In this document: positions 26,487-32,639 of the stretch, in pieces
Position numbering within the stretch: position 1 is the stretch's first letter
How the letters are laid out: the number at the start of each line of letters is the position of its first letter
DNA from: a virus
Virus record (IMG/VR): IMGVR_UViG_3300035698_025021
Coordinates: 1 to 32,639 of that record
Length of the DNA: 32,639 nt
Strand: one strand, 5' to 3'
The notes under the pieces: model-generated
The model's database searches: none
Told to the model about the DNA's origin: nothing
What the model saw: the letters and a program-made list of their open reading frames with translations, nothing else
Translations under genes and position numbers: made by a program

Positions 26487-27482
26487 ATGCCGGGAACAAG
26501 AGGTGACAATTCAGCGTTATACGTGCAAGACATGTACAAAGTCTTTTTTGTACATCAAAAAGAGGAGGCTCCGAAGCATGTCCACCCTGTTATTTTTAAA
26601 GTGATGGACTCAAAAGCTGCTGGGGAGAAAATAACACAAATGCTTGGAAACGGCAACGTGGTTAAGCATGATTCCGAAGGACAGCCAATCTTCTTCGGCA
26701 AGGGCATCCAGGGCTGGAGTTATTACGGGACCAATGATACCTATTCTGATGGTAAAGCAATAACTCTAGAGGCTGCGGAGGATAGTCTTAAGGTTAAAAA
26801 GCTTCTTGCGACATGGATGGATGCCACGTCGCTTGACTATTTAAATACAAAGGAAGAGCTCGGTGCATCTATTTTCAAGGAGGGTGGAAATCTTCTCGGC
26901 GATGAGGTTTTTGATGGTTCGCATGAGGACAATCCTGACCCGTCTGGGAAACTTTTTGCTGATGGCAAGCCGTGGTTCAACATTACAGAGAATGAAAGTA
27001 CTAATAAAAAAGGTGGTACTTATTTTAATTCATTTGCGGGATTGGCTTTAAGTGCAGCGAACTTGGAAACTGTGTACATTAGTCATACAGTGACCATTGC
27101 CTATACTGAGGAAAATAAGCGAATGACGAACCAGGCAGATACGCTGCTTGTTCATCCTACCGATCAATTCATGGCAAAGAGAATATTAAATCCGGGTCAG
27201 GGGATCCCTGGATTCAATCTGAACGATACAAACCCCTATGTTGGCATAGTTGATCAGGTGATTCCGTGGAGATATCTTGATGATGTAGTGGGTAGCACTT
27301 ATCCATTTTATGTAGGGAAGCGTCAGCATAAAGACATTATCTTCATGAATAGAAAAACTCCTGAAATTACGTACTTTAAAGATAACGCAACGGGTGGATT
27401 CAAGGCTTACTTTATGGCAAGGTGTGGCCTGTGGATTCGTAGCCGCAAGGCGTGGTCTCGTGGTGGCGGAACGTCAGCATAA
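26487..27482 (+). CDS. Major capsid protein (331 aa)
   Basis: The position after scaffold and decoration genes, the good RBS and the composition fit a HK97-fold capsid protein. Segments include AAGEKITQMLGNGNV in the N-terminal arm, IQGWSYYGTNDTYSD, SAANLETVYISHTVTIAYTE (spine helix and strand), ADTLLVHPTDQFMAKRIL and a C-terminal FKAYFMARCGLWIRSRKAW. LLVHP followed by a late strand is typical for phage capsids with a scaffold. No protease gene lies upstream, so the capsid may not be cleaved. The stop overlaps the next start (TAATG). Confidence 0.85.
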   Translation: MPGTRGDNSALYVQDMYKVFFVHQKEEAPKHVHPVIFKVMDSKAAGEKITQMLGNGNVVKHDSEGQPIFFGKGIQGWSYYGTNDTYSDGKAITLEAAEDSLKVKKLLATWMDATSLDYLNTKEELGASIFKEGGNLLGDEVFDGSHEDNPDPSGKLFADGKPWFNITENESTNKKGGTYFNSFAGLALSAANLETVYISHTVTIAYTEENKRMTNQADTLLVHPTDQFMAKRILNPGQGIPGFNLNDTNPYVGIVDQVIPWRYLDDVVGSTYPFYVGKRQHKDIIFMNRKTPEITYFKDNATGGFKAYFMARCGLWIRSRKAWSRGGGTSA

Positions 27483-27718
27483 TGAGCAAAGGGAGTGGTT
27501 TATTTCCTGTTTTTGGCAGGGATGAGATTAATGGGATGTCGGCGGAGGACTCAACAGGAACTCCGCCAAGTTCCGATAATTTGCCTCTTGTGAAATACAA
27601 GGGCAAGTGGGTTACTGTGTTGACCAGAGACATAGAGAATGGCAAAGAATTGACCCGGAGGGAAAACATTTCCTATAACAGAACAATAAGGCAATTTAAT
27701 CGCTTTGGGGTAAATTAG
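27482..27718 (+). CDS. Small late protein after the capsid (78 aa)
   Basis: ATG 27482 overlaps the capsid stop. It is a polar protein with DSTGTPPSSDN and a basic C-terminus (TRRENISYNRTIRQFNRFGV). It could be a small head-closure or capsid-associated protein; no family is recognised. There is no separate RBS, so it is coupled to capsid translation. Confidence 0.65.
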   Translation: MSKGSGLFPVFGRDEINGMSAEDSTGTPPSSDNLPLVKYKGKWVTVLTRDIENGKELTRRENISYNRTIRQFNRFGVN

Positions 27719-27734
27719 AAGAGGAGGTTTCAGA

Positions 27735-27962
27735 ATGGACAGGGATGGTGCAAAAACAACAAAATCGTCAAAAGATTTGCTTGATGATTTGAAGCAAAAA
27801 GAAGAGAAGACAGCGAGAGTAGTTACACTAAAAGATCTTGAACCTCCTAGGAAGTTAAGCCAAGACGAAATTGCAACGGCTGCCGGGAAGGGTCTTTTAT
27901 ATAGTGTTGATAGAGAGGGTATTTGCTTACTCATTAAGGAAAACAAGAAGGAGAAAAAATAA
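27735..27962 (+). CDS. Small charged protein (75 aa)
   Basis: GAGGAGG precedes ATG 27735. The sequence is very charged, with DDLKQKEEKTARVVTLKDLE and a Lys-rich tail that ends in the start of the next gene (TAATG). It may bind DNA or a neighbouring virion protein, but nothing specific is visible. Confidence 0.65.
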   Translation: MDRDGAKTTKSSKDLLDDLKQKEEKTARVVTLKDLEPPRKLSQDEIATAAGKGLLYSVDREGICLLIKENKKEKK

Positions 27963-30577
27963 TGAACATGAAAAGGGTTTCAATTGCAGCGATTTTGGCA
28001 GTTCTTCTCCTGCCCGTAGCTAGTGTTTTTGCGGTAAGAGCGGATGCGATGGGGGGGCAGCATTCAACTGGCGAGCCTCATTGGGAAGTTGTCACTACAA
28101 ACGGCGACATGCTTCCGGGTAAAGATTCCACGTCAGATATTGGGGCCGTCGGGCGAGAGGTGGCGGAAATCCACGTTGATGCCTTAGTCCTTAATGGGTC
28201 AACACTCACCAGTGGTGGACAACTATCAACACCCTGGGAAGATAATGGCTTAACGACAACCCTTGTTTCCGCGCCGACAAAGTTCATTTTGACGCATTCA
28301 AGCGGAGATTCTGCGGCGACTGGCTTTACAGCGGGAACCGGAGATATTACCCTTGAAAACGATCAAACCATTGATGGTGGTACAAATAACAGCGTAATTA
28401 TCGGTGACAATTCAGACACGCTTGCCGTTAATTTTGATGGTAATGACGCGCGTTTGACGTGTAACGATGGGAGTATCGAGCTTGTTCCTGAGACCAGCGT
28501 TGCGGATGGAACCATTGCATTTATGGCCGGTGGCGACGAAACTGACTTTATCGAAGCCATTTTGACTGGAGCAAATACACCCTCGCTAAACTGGAACGGA
28601 TGTGATGGGCTTATCACTTCCTCAACCGGGGAATTCTCTTTTGACGATGAAAACGTTGAAACGTCCGGAACGTTTGGCGCCGGGGCCACAACGGTAACGT
28701 CTTTAATTATGGGCGATGACACGCTTGACGTTGTTGTAGATGATGAGTTGAGGTTTGCGTCTAATGATGAATCATCAACCATTGAGGCGTACGGGTTTGA
28801 GGCAAAAGATGGCATTTTGCTTTTGACTGCGGATGAGAGTGATGATAATGGCGACGAGATTGCCTTGATTTCTCAGGCTTCTACAAATAGCCTGCTTATT
28901 CAAAGTGACACGAGTGGCTCTTTGGCGACTATTCTCACCTTGGCTAAAACAGGAATCCTTACAACAACTAACGATGTCATTGTCGTTAATGATGATGCCA
29001 CAACCAACGCTGTTGGTGATGTTCTTGTTTTAGAGCACACGACTTCTGGAACGGCTGCGGCTGGTCTGGGAACGGGTATCTCAATAAAGGTTGAAGACCT
29101 TGGCGGTTCTGAAGAGCAAGCATCAATTGATGTTGCATTGACCACTGAGACTGATGGTGCAGAAGATGCTGACGTGATTATTAGTCAAAATACGGCAGGG
29201 GCTATCGCGGAAACGCTCAGACTAGTCGCCGCATCGAGCGCAACCACGGCTGACTCTTTACAGTACACCTCTAATACCACAGAAACCAATGCAGTTACTG
29301 ACGTTCTTGTTCTTAAGCAAGTTACGGGTACGGCAGCGGCTGGCAATGGTATTGGTATTTCCTTTGAGCCTGAAGATGCTGGTGGTTCTGAACAACAAGC
29401 AAGCCTTGATGTTGTGGTGACTACGGAAACTGACGCTTCAGAAGATGCCGCGATTATTTTTAGTCAACAAACAGCCGGCGCGATTGCAGAGACGTTGAGA
29501 ATTCAGGGCGCATCGAGCGCAACCGCTGGCGACTATCTCCAGTTTACCCAAAATACGTCAGAGACCGATGCGGTTATTGACGTTCTTGTTCTTAAGCAAG
29601 TTACGGGTACGGCAGCGGCTGGCAATGGTATTGGTATTTCTTTTGAGCCGGAAGATGCAGGCGGATCAGAACAACAAGCAAGCCTTGATGTTGTGGTGAC
29701 TACGGAAACTGACGCTTCAGAAGATGCGGCGGTAGTTATTAGCCAGCAAACGGCTGGTGCAATCGCGGAAACGCTTAGGATACAAGGCGCATCAAGTGCT
29801 ACCGCTGGTGACTATCTCCAGTTTACGCAAAACACAACGGAAACGAACGCCGTTATTGATGCACTGGTTATAACCCAAGTTACCGGAACGGCTACAGACG
29901 GCTTTGGTATCGGGTTGTCTTTTCAGCCTGAAGATGCCACTGGTGCCGAAGAGCATGCAAGCATTGACATTGTTCAGACAACCGCCGCAAGGGCAACCAA
30001 TGACACTGACTTTGTGTTCACGCAGGACGTTAACGGAACGCTTACAGAGCGGGTTCGCTTTGATGCTGACGGCGCAAACGTTCTCTTATCGGGGGCACTT
30101 CCTGCAATGACAGTGGGTGATGCCGGAGAAGAGGATACGCAGATTAATTTTGACGGCGCGGCTCAAGATTATCATATAGGTCTAGATGATACTGCAGATG
30201 ATCTTGTTATTGGTTTGGGTACGGCACTGGGAACAACCCCGGCCATTTCCATTGATGAAAACCAAAATGTTGCGTTTGCTCAGAATGTTCTTATTAATGA
30301 GCTGAACTTTGCCGCAGATGGTGAGGGGAGTGATACTTATGTCATAACGCTTGCGCCAGCGCCTACGGCTTTAGCTACAGGGATGATGATCATTTTCACA
30401 GCTACGACGGCAAACACTGGCGCTTGTACTGTGAATGCGAATGGTCTTGGGGCAAAGGCACTGTTATCTTTGAACAATGTCGAACCCCCTGATGGCTACA
30501 TTGAGGCTGGGAGTGTTGTCATGGGGGTTTATGACGGCACGAGTTTTCAGATGATGCAGCCTGATGCCAATCCCTAA
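27962..30577 (+). CDS. Fibre-like protein with signal peptide and four tandem 93-aa repeats (871 aa)
   Basis: The start MNMKRVSIAAILAVLLLP then VASVFA is a textbook Sec signal peptide (cleavage after about residue 24). The body is Thr/Asp/Gly/Ala-rich with many short strands. Four repeats start at residues 348, 442, 535 and 628 (pattern TNAV-DVLVLKQVTGT, then GI-FEPEDAGGSEQQAS, then AGAIAETLR). The C-terminal domain (YVITLAPAPT, then NTGACTVNANGLGAKAL and MGVYDGTSFQMM) is known from phage tail fibre ends. Export to the periplasm or surface would be odd for a virion part. RBS AAGGAG precedes ATG. Confidence 0.82.
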   Translation: MNMKRVSIAAILAVLLLPVASVFAVRADAMGGQHSTGEPHWEVVTTNGDMLPGKDSTSDIGAVGREVAEIHVDALVLNGSTLTSGGQLSTPWEDNGLTTTLVSAPTKFILTHSSGDSAATGFTAGTGDITLENDQTIDGGTNNSVIIGDNSDTLAVNFDGNDARLTCNDGSIELVPETSVADGTIAFMAGGDETDFIEAILTGANTPSLNWNGCDGLITSSTGEFSFDDENVETSGTFGAGATTVTSLIMGDDTLDVVVDDELRFASNDESSTIEAYGFEAKDGILLLTADESDDNGDEIALISQASTNSLLIQSDTSGSLATILTLAKTGILTTTNDVIVVNDDATTNAVGDVLVLEHTTSGTAAAGLGTGISIKVEDLGGSEEQASIDVALTTETDGAEDADVIISQNTAGAIAETLRLVAASSATTADSLQYTSNTTETNAVTDVLVLKQVTGTAAAGNGIGISFEPEDAGGSEQQASLDVVVTTETDASEDAAIIFSQQTAGAIAETLRIQGASSATAGDYLQFTQNTSETDAVIDVLVLKQVTGTAAAGNGIGISFEPEDAGGSEQQASLDVVVTTETDASEDAAVVISQQTAGAIAETLRIQGASSATAGDYLQFTQNTTETNAVIDALVITQVTGTATDGFGIGLSFQPEDATGAEEHASIDIVQTTAARATNDTDFVFTQDVNGTLTERVRFDADGANVLLSGALPAMTVGDAGEEDTQINFDGAAQDYHIGLDDTADDLVIGLGTALGTTPAISIDENQNVAFAQNVLINELNFAADGEGSDTYVITLAPAPTALATGMMIIFTATTANTGACTVNANGLGAKALLSLNNVEPPDGYIEAGSVVMGVYDGTSFQMMQPDANP

Positions 30578-30595
30578 ACATAAGAATTAATTGTT

Positions 30596-30623
30596 TTGTC
30601 GGGTGCGTGATTGCGCCCGACAA
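30596..30623 (+). terminator. Hairpin after the fibre gene, weak terminator
   Basis: TTGTCGGG (30596-30603) pairs with CCCGACAA (30616-30623), with an inner GC/GC continuation across a G-U pair. The T-stretch that follows is interrupted (TTTCATTTTC), so it may attenuate or stabilise the mRNA end rather than fully stop transcription. Confidence 0.55.
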
Positions 30624-30650
30624 TTTCATTTTCTTGAATGGAGATAATCA

Positions 30651-31562
30651 ATGGATTCAGATGTAAATAAACTAATTGAAGACCAAGAGAAGAACCGCAG
30701 TCGAGGGTTAAAGCTTTTTCAAGATCAAATTATTAAGATTAAGGCAGAAATAAAGAAGCTTCTGATAAAAAAGGAGGAGACCATTGAGGAGACCGCAGCT
30801 AAGGTCAACAAGAAAAAGGCTCTTTATGATGAGGAATTCGCAGATTTAGCGAGACGCGAGGAGTTACTTGCAGTTAAAAAGAGAAAGATGGCTGAAATCG
30901 AAAAGGGTGTTTATGCCGCTCGTGACAAAATAATTAAGCAGCTTGAGGCTGAGACTGAATCAATGGGGCGGAGGAAACAGGAACTTCTATCAAGAGAAAA
31001 AGATGTGCTTGTCGCAAAAGAGAGGAATCAGCGTCGATCGGTAGAGCTGGATGGTGCCGAGGAGAAGAATAAAGACACTGAGGCTATTTTTAAAAATGCA
31101 CTTTCGGCGGTTGTTAGTCGCAACAAGGATATTTTAAAAAGGGAGAATGCGGTCGCTTCGATTGAGAGTTCCTTTGAGTCGAAGAACAAGGATGTTGAGG
31201 GAAAAAAGCTTGAGTTGCTAGACATTAAGAACCGTATCGCTGCTGATAGCAAGGCTCTTTCCAGCAGAGAGGCAGACCTTAATAAAGAAATAAGCAAATT
31301 CAGGAGCCTCAAGAAAGACATTGAGCGGCAAGCTGGCACTCTTTCTGGAAAAGAAGATTCATTGAAAAAGGACATGACCGCCTTAAAGGCAGAAAAATCG
31401 GCGATAAAGGAAAGTGCATCAGAGATTGACATCGCGCGCCGGGCGGTTAGCGTAAAGGCAAGAAGGTTGTCTGTTAAGGAAAAAGATCTTGCGGTCATTG
31501 AATCTTCAATAAAAGGAAGAGAGGCCGATCTCGCTAAAAAGGAAAAGGGGGCAAAGAAATGA
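30651..31562 (+). CDS. Long coiled-coil protein (303 aa)
   Basis: Nearly the whole protein has Lys/Glu/Arg heptads. It includes a repeated short motif of the type SREADL-K / SGKEDSLKKD / VKEKDLAVIE / GREADLAKKE. It is probably a rod-like dimer or trimer of about 40 nm. Possible roles are a chaperone or stalk for the fibre proteins on either side. It has no membrane or enzyme motif. Start ATG 30651 follows GGAGATAATCA. The stop overlaps the next start by four bases. Confidence 0.75.
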   Translation: MDSDVNKLIEDQEKNRSRGLKLFQDQIIKIKAEIKKLLIKKEETIEETAAKVNKKKALYDEEFADLARREELLAVKKRKMAEIEKGVYAARDKIIKQLEAETESMGRRKQELLSREKDVLVAKERNQRRSVELDGAEEKNKDTEAIFKNALSAVVSRNKDILKRENAVASIESSFESKNKDVEGKKLELLDIKNRIAADSKALSSREADLNKEISKFRSLKKDIERQAGTLSGKEDSLKKDMTALKAEKSAIKESASEIDIARRAVSVKARRLSVKEKDLAVIESSIKGREADLAKKEKGAKK

Positions 31563-31960
31563 GAGGCAAAGTAAATGTTAGTGACTTATTAAGAGGGACT
31601 GGCGAGGTTTTTGATATTGTGGCTGCGAGCGTGACTACAGTTTATTCAAGTGTTTTTGAAATTGGATATGCTGAAAATCTGGCTTATAACATTCAAGCAA
31701 CAAGTGCCGGCGCGGTTGATTTGAAAGTGGAGTTAGAGCAATCGTTTAGCCCCGTCGAGACAGCGTATGCGTCAGATGCAAATTTTGTTGTTCCAGAGGG
31801 GCACAGTGATATTTTTACAAATCTAACAAATGAACTTGTTCGGATCGGAACGCTTTCGCCGGTGGCTGCTCGGTATGCCAGGTTTAAGATTACTGGTGAG
31901 GGTTCGAATGCAGCAACAACGACAATCGCAATAAAAATTTCAAGGAATGAAGAATACTAA
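31559..31960 (+). CDS. Beta-rich structural protein (133 aa)
   Basis: After MRGKVNVSDLLRG the sequence is a series of short strands rich in Val, Thr and Ala (VFEIGYAENLAYNIQATSAG, VDLKVELEQSF, ARFKITGEGSNAATTTIAIK). It looks like one jelly-roll or Ig-like domain found in virion-surface proteins. It overlaps the coiled-coil gene (ATGA), which suggests equal expression and possible assembly together. Confidence 0.7.
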   Translation: MRGKVNVSDLLRGTGEVFDIVAASVTTVYSSVFEIGYAENLAYNIQATSAGAVDLKVELEQSFSPVETAYASDANFVVPEGHSDIFTNLTNELVRIGTLSPVAARYARFKITGEGSNAATTTIAIKISRNEEY

Positions 31961-31983
31961 CCTTTTGTTTTTATGGGGAATAC

Positions 31984-32639
31984 ATGAAAAGAATAGTCAT
32001 ATTTTGTCTTTTAATTGCGCTTGGTTTAGCTAGCCCGCAGGGAGCTGCCGCTTATCAATACGGAAGCTCTCTTGACGAAGCTGACATCGAGGTTCAAAAG
32101 TTCAGCATTGATGGCGATAACGAGGGTTCGGGATTGCATTTTGATCCAGACGATGACAATTATGATGATGTTGTCATGAATGCGGACAGCACCCTTACGC
32201 TTGATCAGGTCACGTACACCTCTGTCGACGGTAGTAGCGGGGAAGCCCTGGTTACAAACGGCCTGGGGGTTGCGTCTTTCGCTGGTGGCGGGAGTATCGC
32301 CGCGCCAGGGAGTGATACGCAAATAATCGTAAATACAGGTGGCCTTTTGGGGGCCGCTCCTGATTTTAACTATAATGACTCTACCCATAAGGTATTTCTT
32401 AGACCATCAACCCACTTCGCAAACATTGTTGTTGGAAGAACAAATATAAACTCTGAGGACTCGGCAGATATTGACTTAATGGAGGGTTCAAATAGCCTAT
32501 TTGGCGATGCAGGCTCTTTTGGGTTTCGGCTTAAGTATGATGGATCAGCAAACGATTTTCTTATACAGTCGGCAAATAATGGGGTGGTAGAAAATGTTTG
32601 GCAATTTGAACGAAACTCCGGCGATGTGATTTTCCCTAC
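31984..32639 (+). CDS. Second fibre-like protein with signal peptide, cut by the window end (at least 218 aa)
   Basis: ATG 31984 follows GGGGAATAC. MKRIVIFCLLIALGLA then SPQGAAA is a Sec signal peptide with cleavage after about residue 23. The mature part has an acidic start (DPDDDNYDDVVMNADSTLTL), then GSSGEALVTNGLGVASFAGG, a motif frequent in phage fibre proteins, and VWQFERNSGDVIFP at the edge. It is open to the last base. It lies 23 bases after the beta-rich gene in the same operon. Like the 871-aa protein it combines a signal peptide with fibre-type sequence. Confidence 0.78.
   Translation, partial: MKRIVIFCLLIALGLASPQGAAAYQYGSSLDEADIEVQKFSIDGDNEGSGLHFDPDDDNYDDVVMNADSTLTLDQVTYTSVDGSSGEALVTNGLGVASFAGGGSIAAPGSDTQIIVNTGGLLGAAPDFNYNDSTHKVFLRPSTHFANIVVGRTNINSEDSADIDLMEGSNSLFGDAGSFGFRLKYDGSANDFLIQSANNGVVENVWQFERNSGDVIFP

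Noticed and set aside
28363-28815. 150-aa antisense frame in the fibre gene (and similar ones at 28900-29145 and 31028-31498)
   Set aside because: These are shadows caused by strong codon bias of the repeat-rich coding strand. They have no RBS and a Ser/Val-rich composition.

Overview
This window looks like most of a tailed double-stranded DNA phage genome, or a prophage-like copy of one. It carries terminase small and large subunits, a large portal, an acidic scaffold, a major capsid protein, fibre-like proteins, an exonuclease/SSB-like recombination module, RusA, a Dam-type methylase and a replication initiator. I see no integrase, no recognisable CI-like repressor, no tRNA and no rRNA. The host is probably Gram-negative with a sigma70-type transcription system. 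The reasons are a lipobox lipoprotein, Sec-type signal peptides, several near-consensus -35/-10 promoters and strong Shine-Dalgarno sites. I cannot name the species. A 716-residue portal beside a scaffold and a candidate ejection protein suggests a podovirus-like particle, but the tail genes lie outside the window. Late genes occupy both ends, which fits a circular or circularly permuted map.

Layout. (1) 1-3475, rightward: end of the late region, with two candidate internal virion proteins, a lipoprotein, a permuted papain-like (YiiX/C92-type) amidase and a one-TM protein. (2) 13148 down to 3437, leftward: a long block of small overlapping genes. Its first part, from a promoter at 13187-13215, holds the recombination module (coiled-coil protein, 187-aa protein, YqaJ-type exonuclease, SSB-like protein). 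A second promoter at 8405-8433 drives a zinc-knuckle protein, tandem paralogues, a ribbon-helix-helix (RHH) protein, a frameshifted RusA, membrane proteins, a RyR-domain protein and two Gly-X repeat microproteins. (3) 13227-13343: a promoter, a strongly structured RNA and its own terminator. (4) 13433-16187, rightward: methylase, excisionase-like HTH, replication initiator containing 11-bp-phased repeats that look like an origin, a partner protein and small genes. (5) 18548 down to 16235, leftward: small genes behind two copies of one promoter/operator/leader cassette, including an RHH protein. (6) 18645-32639, rightward: late promoter, then a membrane protein, terminases, portal, small genes, a terminator, scaffold, candidate decoration protein, capsid and fibre-like proteins, two of which carry signal peptides. 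The last gene runs off the window.

How it works together. Back-to-back divergent promoters at 18603-18673 separate an early leftward unit from late rightward transcription. A second divergent pair at 13187-13255 separates recombination from the structured RNA and the replication side. A recurring theme is duplication of gene starts: promoter/leader cassettes, RBS plus first codons, and small whole genes are present twice. The points most worth a second look are the structured RNA, the helically phased repeats in the initiator gene, the promoter/operator family with its two candidate RHH regulators, the Gly-X microprotein pair hidden in misleading reading frames, and the fibre-like proteins with signal peptides.
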